This document shows, one piece after another, positions 34,201 to 47,800 of a stretch of 64,000 bases of DNA (position 1 is the first letter of the stretch; each line of letters starts with the position of its first letter). The notes beneath the pieces were generated by a model. That model had not been told where the DNA came from, searched no databases, and saw nothing but the letters and a program-made list of their open reading frames with translations. The translations under genes and the position numbers were made by a program. This DNA comes from Tribonema minus (taxonomy: Eukaryota > Sar > Xanthophyceae > Tribonematales > Tribonemataceae). The stretch lies in assembly GCA_017506865.1 (NCBI GenBank), contig JAFCMP010000046.1, positions 62,001 to 126,000 of the forward strand, in the 5' to 3' direction.

Positions 34201-34573
34201 CACGCATCTCTTTTTCCAAGGCGACCCATGTTGACATGGCCACAGCTCTATCAACGAACATGAGCATACATGACGCGCAGAAATCCTCATAGTTCCAAGA
34301 ACAGGCACGCATGACCGTCAGCATACCTGACAGGAGGCCATCTATTACTGTCTCGTCTCATCGGCCACAATGACTGCGCGGATTTGTTGACGCCACTTAA
34401 CTGTGCGGATGTATCTGTGCGGATCTGTTCAGGGGAGCCGCGTGCTGGACAGCTTTTTGGATGAGACGTTCCTCAGCGACCGCGTCACCACCGTGCGGCA
34501 GCACCTGCACGCGCGCCCCGACATCATGGAGACAGAGCCGCCCGCGCACCTCATCGGCCGCTACAGCGGCTAA
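31265..34573 (+). CDS. Gamma-glutamylcyclotransferase-like protein, first exon missing
   Basis: Exons 31265-31380, 32242-32381, 32880-32948, 33516-33695 and 34433-34573 (TAA) join in phase and give about 215 residues. The first placed exon reads IIGFGSLLSETSARHTFPQL, the FGSLL substrate-loop motif of the GGCT fold, then VRVHGYRRVMTHPA. The next carries FFQRGIAVAATKEFSSLSTE and EGAHFVASVF, then YVE/REEEFDF, where REEEF matches the position of the catalytic-type glutamate. The last ends SFLDETFLSDRVTTVRQHL and HLIGRYSG. This is the plant/alga GGCT-like branch, not the ChaC branch; substrate unknown. No ATG is in frame upstream before a TGA, so at least one 5' exon lies before 31265. Confidence 0.78.
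32035..32241 (+). repeat. Copy of exon acceptor edge (cyclotransferase-like gene)
   Basis: The stretch 32040-32080 repeats 32230-32272: cctgttcgcag/cgtccatcttctt then cagcgcggcatcgcgg. It is an upstream copy with an intact AG acceptor. Confidence 0.88.
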
Positions 34574-35865
34574 CGTGCAACAGATGGGCAGATTCGGCGG
34601 CTAGATAGCGTATCCGATGAGTTGGCGAGGCCACATTAGAACTCCCCTCGGCCACTGGCTAGCCAGAATCTCTCTATGCATGTGGCGGATTGGAGTCTTT
34701 TGTGCTAGCCAGGTTGCCATTTTGCAGGCGACCAATCGGCGGATGCGGCCAGTGGCTAGCTCTCCGCCTGCTCCTGTTTGCTCACAACTACCTACAGGCA
34801 TTTACATCACAGCGGTCGGCCCGTCCAAATGCTGAGCCAAGCGCAACGGCAGGTGTGCAGATGACTACACACGTCGTTTTGGTCTGAAACACTCCAGCAC
34901 ACGAGTACTGAAAGATGACATGCGCATGCGTCCGGCAGGCTTGCCACACTGCTGCTGCTTACGGGCCCGCACCGGCAATCCTCGATGCGCCGTGATTTAA
35001 AGATGACCAATTGTCAAAATGTATATAGCCGTGGTGAAGGTACAGACTTGGGACAAAATGCCTCAAGCGGTGTCCTGTCATGTGTTCATGCAAATCAATA
35101 CACTTTGGGGTTATATGTGTATTACTTCTTAGTTTGTGGCCTGTATGTCATGTGCTTGTGATGAAGTTCAATGTCGGGGCGTAGGACGTCATCAGTGGCT
35201 GTTTTTTGGTGTAGCCGGTGGCCTGACCATGCTCAGCAGATGTTTACGGTTGCCGCAGCCATGTATGCACCTTTTTTGCACTGAGGTCATACAGCCTGTA
35301 ACCCTCCCTTGATGTCAGCACCTGCTGCCCGTTGATGTGTGTAGTCTAAGCGTGTGTCACCGGGCATATGTTTTCTTTTTGCGCCAACGCAAGGGCGCCA
35401 ACGCAATTCATGACCATGAGAACAGGATGGCAAGGAAAAGGCCAAGGCCATCACCAAATGCGGCACCATGAGAGCAGACAGATTCATTAACCAGATGTGA
35501 TGCGCATGACTGGTGTAAATGACTGGCGGATGAGGTGGTATGCGCCCCTGATGCCTGGCCCGCTGGACATATGCCATATTAGGACTCCGACTCCCGATTG
35601 ACTCTCTTTCTAGACTAATAAAGTGACACCGACCAAGATGGAGACGCGCATGGCGTCTCTGCTAAACATATTCGCAAATATCTTCCCGCAAAGTCACGTC
35701 ACGAGCGTGCGGCTCTGCCTACGCAGCGCAACACTGTGCGTGCCGCTGAGTGTTCTTGCACTTCCTGACGCGAACGGTTTCACGCCGTGACTGCACGGCG
35801 CTGCCCCGCGTGCAGCAGATTTCAGCAGTGGTTCGGTGGCCGTTGCTTGGCAAGGTTCGCTTTTC
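34574..35865. other. Intergenic between convergent 3' ends
   Basis: No gene seen. A degenerate direct repeat of ggccactggctagc is at about 34651 and 34749. Confidence 0.5.
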
Positions 35866-38800
35866 TCATCGACAGAGCGCCTTGCCCAGTTTACTCAGGT
35901 GCACCGGCGGCGGCGACACGGCCTTGCGCTTGGTCAGCAGGGGCGCCATTTTCTGGCCGCGCGGCGTGTTTCTGGTGTTGATCGCCGGCAGCACCGGCGG
36001 CGCCGCCGCCGCCGCCCCTGTGGCACGCGTTTTCGGGCACAGCAGCGCCAGGCCGCGCAAGCCGTGCATGTCGGGGTGGTGATGCGCCTTGTAGGGCTGC
36101 GTTTGGACAGGTGGCAATGCTCAGCGGTGAGGGGCGCACGTATTGTGATTATGGGCGACGGCGCTTGCCGCTGTGAGTCGTCTCGGTGGCAGAGCTCTCT
36201 GCGCTCAAGATGCCTGTGCTGTATAAGGGGGCGCTGGTCGGCAGGCTGCCAGTGCATGTTGAACGATGGGAAGCGGCGGATCTCAACGGTTGACAAACAC
36301 CAGGCGCCCGCTGTGAGAGCCTCAGAGCGTCCTGATCAGTGCATGCGCGCAAGTCTGCTGCTGAAGCTGTTGACAACACAACCTAAGCGCCGCTCACTGT
36401 GGCCCACATATATGATGAAGTTCTGCAAGTGCATGTGAAACACATCATCAGCATGTGACAGCTCCAAGCCACTTTCCTAAATTACATGAATGCATCATGT
36501 GTTTGAAAAAGGCTACTGGTGATTGGGCGCTCTGTCCAGCCTGAGGGTGGAATCAGCAGGCTGCACAACTCTGCAAGCCAGTGACGCTCCCTTCAAATTT
36601 AATAGCACATCTGCGAATCTGACCTGAGAGCTGCCGATGGAAGGCAGCGCGCAGCCCCTGGGCGAGCTCATGTAGCTCTCCAGCGTGCGGCACGCCGCAG
36701 ACGCTGCGTCGTCCAGCGACCACTCGTCCGCATCTAGCAGCGCGCCCGAGACGTCTGCAAAGTCACAGCAGCACATGTGGCGGAATTAGGGCCTGAGCCT
36801 GGCAGTGTTCCACTGTTGCGCATACAATGGAGGTGGGAAATGGCCACGCACCCTGCTGTTGCGGAGAAGAGTGTTCAAAGTTTTATCAACACCGATGCAT
36901 TCGTCTAGCGCCCACTCATCCGCATCGAGCACTGCGCTGGAGACATATGCAGCATCACAACATCGGCGGAGTCAGAACTGAGGCTGAAAGCGTGTTTCCG
37001 TTGCACGCAAAAGAGCAGGTGGTGAATGGCTAAGCACCCCCCCCCCCCCCCTCCCCGTCTCCAATGTGTGTAGTGACCAGCAACACTGCAACTGTCCAGC
37101 AACCACTCGTACGCATAAGAGCCGCAATCGAGACATCTGAAGCATTACAACATGTAGCGGAGTCAGGGTCTTGGGCTGCAATCACTCAGCTACTGCGCTC
37201 AAAGAGCAGATCAGATAGAAATGGGGGCCCTCCTGCCCCCAAACGCTGCTGCAGTGAACAGTGAATCAGCAACCGTTACGCCACATTGTCCACTGCTCTG
37301 TTTCTGTCCAGCAATGCGCCCAATCTGTCCGCAGCACCACAACATGCAGTATTGCCGCCACGTCAGGTTGGAAGCGCACCCAGCCGCTGCATACCAAGAG
37401 CACTTGGTGATGTCCCCCACCACTACCCAACTGGCGCTTGCGGGTTTCGTGACAGGCCTATGCCACCGCATCTGTCCCTTGCAGGCAGGAGCCTGAGCAA
37501 AGGGCGGGCAGGGGGGAAGGGGGGGGGGGGAGCTTGGCGATAATGGTTGCACACGTGACTGCTACCTCACCCCAGTGCGTCTTGCCGTCGTGCGTCGTCT
37601 TCCCGCCGAGGCTGAACACGCTGGCATCGTCGTCCGCCGCTGCTGCGGCGGCGGCGGTGCCGTCCGCGTCCGCGGCACCGCCCTCGCGCAGCGCCCGCGC
37701 CTGCTCGCGCAGCCTGCGCCGCGCGGCACGCACCACGCCCCTGCGACGCGCACACGCGCAGTGAGCAGCGTGACGGTGAGAACTGCTATTGGGGCTGTGA
37801 GCTGGAGCTTGAGTGGTGTGTGTGCAGCGCGAGAGTGAGATCGCAGAACTGTCGTCGGGGCAGCGAGCTGGAGCGTCAGTGGGGTGTGTGCAGCGGGGGG
37901 GGCATCACGCAGCTGAGGCAGCAAAGAAGCTGGAGCTGACTGGGGTGTATGCAGCGGGGGGCATCACGAAACTGAGGCAGGAAAGAAGACACGCCGCACG
38001 CGCAGCTCCGTCCCGCGCCTCATAGTGGCCGCGTGTCAGCAATTGGCAGTGGGGCGAGGCCGGCGCCGGGTACTTCAAGTACTTGAAGTGTGCTCCAGTG
38101 CGCCGACGGATGTGCGGCTGACAGTTTCTTAGAAGTATGCGACAGTTGTGATAGGGGAACAGGCCTTTTTCAAATAGTGTGAAGCTTTTGTGAAGAGTCT
38201 GGGAGAGGCAGCAGCGTGCGCAGCAGTCTTTGCATGGCACTGACCAGCAAAGGATGGGCACACGGCTGCAGCAGAGTACTAGCTGGTAGGCCAGTAGTAG
38301 GTTTCTGTACACATTGGTGCAGAGCCCGCAACAAATGTTCGTCGGCAGCGCAGTCACAGACACATGTGCTGCAGCGTGTGCTTCAAGTTGTTCACTGCTG
38401 CACGATGCTGCCAAGGAAAAAGATAGCGCTATTGCCAATGCAATATCAACGCATGTGAGCACAATCCAGGCGCAGCAAGGCTGTAGTGAAGGGGGAGGGG
38501 GGTGGACATAGGGGCACGCCTGCCCCCTGAGTGCCTCCTTCTTGAGCCGCAGTCAAGTGAGCACAATTTTGGTGCAGCATCCTTATACTGCACAGGGGGG
38601 AGCGGGGAGGGGGGGGGGGGAAGTGACGTACCTGGCCCTGTGCGCCTCCTTCTTGCGCGCACGCCGCCACAATGCGCGCACAGCGTGCGCCGACCGCACC
38701 AGCTCCAGCGTGTTGGCGTCAATGATGGCGTAGTGCCGCGCGCGCAGCACGAGTGCCTGCACGGTCGTCCGCGCCACGACGCTGAAACTGCGCAACGTCG

Positions 38801-41800
38801 GCAAAATGACGGGTAGGGGCAGAGAGTGGAATTGAAGTTGACTCAGTCACACATCTTGAACGTACTTCGTATGCAACTTCGTCAGGCGTCCCTCGACTGC
38901 AGTGCAGAGGCGCTATGCACCCCAGCACACTTGCCCCCAACGCTCATGTGCCGTGCCGCGCTCCGTGCGCGCGCCGCACGTCAGTTTCAAAGTGACGTTC
39001 CAAAGTGACGTGCACATGCAGCAAGGCGCTCGCTCAGCTGTGGGCGGCTGCACAGGCACACGCACCTCTCGGTGATGGGCTCGCGTTTCCCCCCCGCGGC
39101 GGTCCCCGCCCCCCCCCCTCCCCCCCCCGCCGCCGCCGCTGCAGCGCCCCCCCCCCACCCCCCCACCGACGCCGCCTGCAGCAGCCCGCTCTCCCCCAGG
39201 TGCTCCCCTGCCTCCAGGATTGCCAAGACGCGCCGCCGCCCACGCACGGCGTGCATGGCCCTCTCCTCCGCGTCGGTGCCGTCGTCGCTGTCGTCGCCCG
39301 CCGCTGCGGCCGCCGCCGCCGCTCTCGTGGCGGCAGTGGTGGCGGCAGCGGCTGCGGCAGCGGGGGCGGCGGCGCCCGCCTCGCCCTCTTTGGACTGCGT
39401 CACCTGCGCCGCATCGCGGTGGTTGTGGTGTCGTGCGCGAGGTGAAAGTCATGCGTTGTTGTGTCGGGAGCGGCGTGTGCTGAGATGTGTAGATGTCTTG
39501 GAGGAGGAAATTGACTTCAAATGACACTTGGGGTCAGCTTGCATCCGGGGTTTCTGGTAATGTTTTTGGCACATCCTGGGAGTTGTGTGCTTGCCCTTGT
39601 GCTGAAGCACGAGTGCACACCTTAGAACAGTGCCACAAAGGGCTGATGAGTATAGACAAATCAACATTGGTGGCTTGAGGGTAAAGGTGTCTATCAGTAT
39701 ATAGTGACGGTCCTCTGGCCTGGTGACAAAGTCTGTACTTTTGAGCGCTGACCTTCTGCTGGCCCCCCAGGACACAATGCTACGTTTTGGGCAAGTGCTT
39801 ACACTCAACTTCAACAATCACTAGGCAGAGGCTTACCTGTGTCGCACACCCTATCAAGGGGGTCCGGCTCTCGAGGCATAGAGCTGCCCCAGAGACCAGG
39901 GAACCACGTGGCGAACTTTAAATGCAGACACATCGGCCGTGCCTATGGCATCCAAATGTGCACACTGCAGCCCTCCCCCGACGGGATCTGGTACTGATGC
40001 AGACATGATCACAAAGCAGTCACTCACCTCTGCTGTGCCGCTGTATATGAAGAAGAGGCCGCGCGATGCTTCGCCGCTGCGCACGATCCACGTGTCCTGT
40101 GGAGCGATGATGACAGCGATCATGCACAGGCGCACCTCAGACTACCAGCCAATGATGTGTGATCATCTATGTGACTTAATTACAGTAGGTACACAAGAAC
40201 ATTGATACGATGAATGTATGTTACGACTGGAAACTATGAGTCAGTTCTTCCATTATTACTCACTTGGTGCAGAAGGGCACTCACTAATCATGCACCTCAA
40301 AGTACACTGGTCAGGTGATGAAGCACGTGAGGCTGTAAAAATCGTCATCTCAGATCGTGCTTGCAGCAAAGTTGAGTCAACACGATACTGCTGCAAGTGT
40401 TCCATCAAATGCAGGTCCTGCTAGCCTGAGGATAGTGTGCGCACCTCATTGCGCGTTGGCGCAGGTGATTGCACGCGCTTGCATCATGATGCTCAAAAAT
40501 GATGCTCAGGGGTTATATGATGCTCAGGTTATATGATGCTCAGGTGATGATGCTCAGGTTATGATGCTCAGGTCAAAAAATGATGCTCCGGTGATGATGA
40601 TGCTCAGGTGATGATGCTCAGGTGATGATGCTCAGACCGACCTTGGGGTACTCCTCCAGGCGTGCCAGCAGCGCAATGCGGTAGATCCTATACATCTCCA
40701 TTCCCTTCAGAAGTGGAACCTGCAACGGTATGCAGTGAGCGGGCGGCAGCGGCCGGGGAGCTCAGGAAATCACTGACAGGCAACATTGTATGAAAAGCGC
40801 ATGCACGCGGCAATATTGGGCATGTCATTCTGTTACGGTGTTGGGGTGTCTGTACGTCCAGGAGCGGGAGTGCACAACATTATGGAGTAGAAGATTCGCA
40901 CAAATGCGCAGAGTCACTTTTGTCTGCAGGCATTGCTGGCGGCTAGCACATACACTGCTGCGGAATAAAACCGCTTGTGAGGATGAGGCATTCACCTGTT
41001 TGAACAGGTAATGCTGACACTCAGTGGCGCTCACTTTGGGTGAATCTCAGTGCTTACGCGGAGGAGCGCATGTCATGTCAGCGCAAGGAGCGAATATCAG
41101 ACCACGGCAACGGCTGCAATAAGCAAACAACGCAACCATCTGTGCCGCTACATGGGCGTGCGACTTTGTGAGGAAGTGGGGACCTCTCATCAACACTCAG
41201 CGATGGACCACCTACCTCCCTGTGGATGCATGCTTCCACACAAAGCTCTGAGCGCGTACCGCACAGAGCATCTCGCGCGCTCATGGCACCTGCACGCGCT
41301 GACACTGCTCGCTTCGGCAGCCCACGCGCACACACACACAAAGGTGCATGCGCACACACACGCACACACAAGGCAGACGGCGCTGCAGCTCGCGCGCGCG
41401 CTTTGCACCTGCTTGAGGAAGTGGAACTTGTCGTCGACGCTCAGCAGCGACACGCCGTGGTCGCGCACGCGCAGGTAGTCCTCCACGTCCACCGAGAGCA
41501 GCGTCGCGCGCGACACGGCGACGGCGGTGTGGTGGCGCGTGCGCACGCCGTCGAGCACGCCGTCGCCGAGGACGTCGCCCGGGCACAGGTCGCTGTGGTA
41601 GACGAGGCGCGCCGTGCCGGTGCTGCGGTGCGCGGGGCAGAGGCGCGGCGGCGGCGGCGGCGGCGCAGAGTGTGTGTGTGTGTGTGTCAGTCAGGCGCTG
41701 CTGCTGCCGTGCGGCATGGCGCTACACGATTGCCATACTGCTGACCTTGATCGCAAGTGGCCAGCAAGATCATTGGCAAATCCCTGTACTTCAAAGTACG

Positions 41801-44800
41801 AGCTTCGCAGGCGGTCATGAAGCAGGCGCTTTGGTGGACAGTACGCACTCTGCCCACGCTGCAGCGCGGAAGGCACGCCATTAAATTATCATGGGCGCTG
41901 TTGACGGCATTTACTACATACAAGAGCACCTCAGCGAGGGCCGTCAAAGTCAGCGACGGGACATGTCATTGAGTCGCTGCGGCAGGCGCGCACGCTGCAA
42001 CCATGCCAGTACCACTGGCATACAAAGCGTACATAGATTTGTGCACAGAAAAGATGCGACAGCAACTTGCTTGTGGCACTGTATGGCATCACATCAAGCG
42101 TAACTTCCGCTAGCCCATCTAACCCGAACCCCAACCCTAGGGGTATGGACACGCTCTCTCTTATAAAAAAACATTGCTTGGAGGGCAGCCAGACGCATTC
42201 TGAGGACCAGATTGAGGTGACGCTGGCGTGAGGCGTACCCCGCGCTGCCCCCCTGGGGGAGTGCTGACCGTCCATGATCGGAGTTGACCCTAGGACCCCT
42301 AGCCCTAGCAATTGCCACGCGCCCACCTGTCCCGAGCCCTAGCCCCACCCCTAACCCAAGCAGTTGCCACGGGCCCCACCTGTCATCCACCACGCGCTCA
42401 AGCAGGCGCACAAGGCCGGTGAGCACGAGGTACGCCTTGCTGCCCTGCGACTCCGCGGCGAAGATGGTCTCCATGGACTCGACTTGCTCGAGCTGCATGT
42501 GGCGGCACAGGTCTAGCCACTGGTAGTCAGGCCACCCCTTTGCATACCTGCGCCGTCAAGCAGAGGGTCAAACTGTTGTGGAGCGTGCATTGGGCGATCC
42601 TGGAGTCCTCACTTGATGCTTATGAGGCCACAGGAGCATCATGAGTAGGCCATGCATGCGCTCTGTGGGCCAAATGGCCTGCAACGCAGCCATGCGGATG
42701 CGGCAGTCGGAGGGTCACTCACATGACCTACGCTGATCACTGACGCTGCGTTGAGCGTTGACACTGCAGCGCCCTGCAGATGCATTGCTTGCCACTGGTG
42801 CACAGAACCGATTTCAATTTGGCAGTATTTCTAGCCTGGCGCATACATCACACTACGGGGTGTTGCTGCGCGGCGCCAAGCCAGCGCGACCCCGCTGACA
42901 GCCACTGCAATAGCCTCTCTGGGTTCATGTCGCATGCCGAGCACTGTCACCACGGTGGCTCATAACGAAGCGCATGTTTGCGGTGCGCCCTTACCAGGGC
43001 CTCTATGCGACTTGGTGCAGAACGAGATCCTGGAAGGCAAGATATCTAAGCTTGTAAAACATGTTTTCGCACCGACTTCATCTTAGACATTCAGCTGTCC
43101 GCGGGCAAGGCTGGTTCTTATTTGCTGCCTGACCCTTACTCTAACCCTAATTCTAACCCTAACATAGCCACACTCACTCACTCACTTACAGTTGCCACTT
43201 GCCTGGAAAGTTTTGTGCGTCTGCTGACCTCTCTGCGTGCACTTAACCTCAAGTTGCTTTCTTACATAACTGTCGTTCTGTGGGAGGGCACTCACTTGAT
43301 GTGTACTGAACTTCATGTTACTTTCTTACATGACTGCCAATCTGCGTGACGCACCACTCACCTGGTGCGTACTGAACTTCAAGTTGCTTTCTTACACAAC
43401 TGCCGATCTGCGCAACAGCACTCACTTGCGTCGCAGCGCCGGCCTCATGCGCAGCACGGCCAACACGGCGGCGCCCTCCCCCTCCGTCACATGCGAGTGG
43501 CGCTTGCTGAGCGCCGTTTTCCGCCCCGACTTTGTTTGCATACACTCACTTGTCCGTAGTTGTTATTTGCTGCCTTGCTCTAACCCTACCTTTGACTCCA
43601 ACTGAGCCTCACTTACTTGCTTGCTTACCCAGTGGTACACTTGCCTGAAGACTCTTGCGCAATTGCTCACCTCTCTGCGCGTACTGAACTTCAACAACTG
43701 CCTATCTGCTCGAGGGGGGCACTCACTTGTGTCGCAGCGCCGGCCGCACGCGCAGCACGGCCGACACGGCGGCGACCTCGCCCTCAGTCATGTGCAAATC
43801 TTGCTTGCTGAGTACTGACCTAATCCTAACCCTAATCCCAACCTTAAACCTCACCCTTGACGGCACTCACTTGTGTCGCAGCGCCGGCCTCACGCGCAGC
43901 ACGGCGGACACGGCGGCGACCTCCCCCTCGGTGACGTGTGAGTGGCGCTTGCTGAGCGCTGACGTGACGGTGGCGCGCAGCAGCTCCACGGCGTGCGCCC
44001 ACTCGCCCACGCTCTTGTGCAGGACCTGCGCGCGCCAGCAGCGAGTGGTGTTGTTGCGCCTTTGTTGCGCCATCAATGAGAGGAGTTGCGCCATCAATGA
44101 GAGGAGTTGTCGCGCCTTCGTTGAGGTCTGAGTCTGCAAGCTGTCAACAGTACAGCGGGCACTTGGGGATGTGCACGTTGCGCAACAGCTTTGAGGGGGC
44201 TTCCAGCTGTCTGGCACATGCGGGCAGCAAACAGTGGTACCCCTGCAGCAACCTGCAAAATGCAAGTCGTGTACTGTGGGCTCTGACTGAGGGAAGATGA
44301 CATAGTCTAGGCGGGAAGTCTCACCTCCGCCATGATTTTTGAATGCTCTGGCAGATTGGCCGGATGGTCAACAAGCTCCGCCAGCAGTTGCTGGTACACG
44401 TCAGCCGAGTGTGCATACGCAACCTGTGAGCGCAGTCAGCGAGATCAGAGGGGGGGAGTGTCAGGGATCAAGGGTTGGAGTGAGCGTAAATAGTCGAATA
44501 TGCGTAGGTGGCCTGCAGGCACAGAGCAGCGAGCACAGGGGTGCAATTAAGGATTAGATTCGGGAATTAGGGTCACCTTTAGATAGGATTTGCATTGACC
44601 TTGAACTGATGGTGCCTCCACCGTGGGCACAGCAAGATCGCAGGAGTGAAGGTCACGGCGGGGGTCAGAGTCAAGGGTTACCAACAGGGTTAAGATTAGA
44701 TACATACAGCCTTGACCATAATTTATTCTAAAAGCTGAGAGTGCGCACACAACCTGTGGGCGCAGACAGCATGAGCGCAGGCGTCCGGGTCAGGATCAGG

Positions 44801-47800
44801 GCTAGCGATGCACACATGAAAGATCGGCCTTGTTGCTGGTGCCGACTTCACCATCTAACGTGCGCATGTGCACGGATGCTCAGATCACGTGAGCCGCTGA
44901 GCAACATCAGCTCTGACTGCTGCGCGGCGTGCCAGGCGACGCGTATGCACATCCCAGGCAAGCCTGAACGCGCTCATCCCAGGCAAGCCTGAACGCGCTC
45001 GACATAGACCGGCCCCCTACTCCAGCCCCAACTTGTGTCTAGCATAACAATGGAAGGCATTCCATTTGACCGCTAACCACACCTCGTCACTTAGAGCTCT
45101 ACGCTCTTTTCATGCGCTTTCATCAGAACTTGCAGAATCTCTCGGCTCTTGCCTTGCGCGCCAGGAACCGCACGCGCTTCGTGAGCCACGCGCCCGGCCC
45201 GCAGTCCATGGCGTCCTGGCTGGCCTTCCTGCGCGCATTGGTGGACAGGCGCTGCCGCGGCGCGTCATCGTCTTCCGGCGCCGCTGCAGACGGCGCCCGC
45301 TGATGCTGCGCCGCGCCGCGGTGCTGCTGAGACGTGGTGGGGGGCGGCATTCAGTTTTGTCAAGTGCCGCCATGCAGTGCATAGATGCGCTGCGCGAGAC
45401 GAACCTGTTTTTGGTGCACACGCGTCATCCAATCATTTGCAGGTGATCGAAAACAGCTGAGTATATCGCTTCTCTGTGCAAGTGACAGGACGAGTGGCAG
45501 CCGTAGACAAGTCAGTGGGCATTGCCGCTGCAGCTTTATACCGCCCCCTTGCAGCATTTCAAGCAACTTGCTTGAGCATATGGTGCATCCTCCCACACCG
45601 TTGAAAGCGCAATTTCTTTCAAGAAAAGACAGCACCACACTGACTCCCATCCAGAACTTCGTTATTTGTTGCTCACCTCAATGTATGGGGGATGCCGTGC
45701 AAACGTGCCCTGCTTGCGGTTCTGCAGCTTGAGCACGTGCATCTGCAGCGGCGGCGCAGCAAGAGTAACCCAGCAAATGCGCAATCAGGGGGCTTAGCAA
45801 TCCTCTCCTTGACATTCTGCATGATGCACTGAGCATTATGTTGCAGTCGCCCTTGCCTCATCAATACGCATACAAGTCAAGCATCACAGCTGCGATGTGA
45901 TATCACCGTCACCGTTTTTTTCATAGTTTCAAGCTTCCTTGAGCCATCACAGTGCCCAGGGGGTGACAGTCGCGCAGGAGTGCACACGTCTTCTGCACAC
46001 AGCTTTTGATCAGCAGTGTTCAGCAGCAGTTTGAACAAGACGAGTGGCACTGACACCCAGGGACCTGCAGAATAGCTTGTACGCAACACTACACTTAATT
46101 GCTCAGCAGCAGTTTTGAACAATACGAGTTACGCTAAACTCTGACCATGTATCAATCATCAACCCTCTCCCCATCTGCATATGCGATGCGCATACACCCT
46201 AACTCAGCGCAACGCCCTGACGGCGCATCGACTGCCGGCGCGCGGTGGACGGCTTGCTGGCCTTCTTGGCAGCCTTTCCGCCTTTCTCTTTGATGGGGTG
46301 GAACAGGTAACCATAAGGTTTGCCCAATTTACCCTGACTTGAACTCAGACGCCGTAAAGATTACAACCCGCGCCCCGTGTGCACTGCGACGCATGTCTCT
46401 TGTCTCACCGCAATGCCTTGGAAGGAGCGCATGGACTGCCGCCGCGCGGTGGACGGCTTGCTGGCCTTCTTGGCAGCGGTCCCGCCCTCCTCCTCGATAG
46501 GGTGGAACAGGTCGTTTGCGTCGTCGTCGTTGCCCTCGCCCGCCATGAGCTGCTTGGTGGCGGAGTGCTCCATCAGCGTGGCCTGCGCGCGCGTGCTCGG
46601 CAGTGCTCAGCGTGAGCTTGCGGTTCATAAGCAGCCGCCACCGCACCGCGTCCGCGTCACATGAAGGCATGCGCGCACGGCGTCGCCGCGCGATGGCGGT
46701 ACGCAACGCGAAGTTTGTGGTTCGACACCAGCCTCATTAGCGTGGTCTGCGCGCGCGTGCGCGGTACTGCACAGCGCGAGCTCAGTTGAACTTGCCGTTC
46801 ATGACCAGTCACTTGACATTGTTATGACGTTGGAATATGATGGGGTCTGTGGTTTTCACCGCACGCTGCCTTGTCGCAGGCAAATTGCATAAACCCTCCA
46901 CGCAAAGATGTCTCTCAAGCAGATCATATTGTGGAAATACTTGGCAAGCTCTAGCCACGTTGTTTCTCACTCACAGCATTAGATGTGTGTACGAGTTGTG
47001 AATGCGCGCTCATATTCATCAGCCGTTGTCATACCGCACACACACGCACTCCCAGCAAATTCATGAAATCGTGATGAATACCACTTTTCTGTCTTTTAGC
47101 TGATTCATAATAGATCACCTTGATGCCACTTAGGTGCGTCTCAAAGTGGCGCCGCGTGAAGCTGAGGCAGCGCACCACCGTCTCCGCCACAACGCTCGCC
47201 GTGCGCAGCAAAGTCGTGAGACTGTGATGCTTACCACTACAGTAATCTGTTTCCTTGTTGATTCGCTGAAGATCACCTTGATGCCACCGAGGTGAACATG
47301 AATACCACTTTTCTGTCTTTTAGCTGGTTCACTAATTATCACCTTGATTCCACTGAGGTGCGTCTCGAAGTGGCGCCGCGTGAGGCTCAGGCAGCGCACC
47401 ACCGTCTCCGCCACGACGCTCGCCGTGCGCATGGACTTCTCAATGAGCGCCACTTCGCCAAAGAAGTCCGACGCGTGCAGCTTGGTCACCTGGGGAAACG
47501 GGCGGCGCGGCGGCGGGAGTTGGAGTCAGCACCGGGCGGCTGGTGCTAGGGTTTGGTTCATCAAGGTCAAGCACCAGAATTGAGAGAGTGCTAGGGTCGG
47601 ATTCATCAAGTTGAAGTAGCGGAATGTATTGGGATAGCTGCAGAAGGAAGGTCAAATTTTGTTTTTCTTGGTACTGCGAGCTAGCAAAAGGGAGGCAGGG
47701 ATGGCTTTATGTGCTGCTTCTGCCATGTTAGGGTGCCAACAGAAGCGCACACGCGGTGATTCTGACATAAGCGCTGAAGTATGAAACACAATACTGAGTG

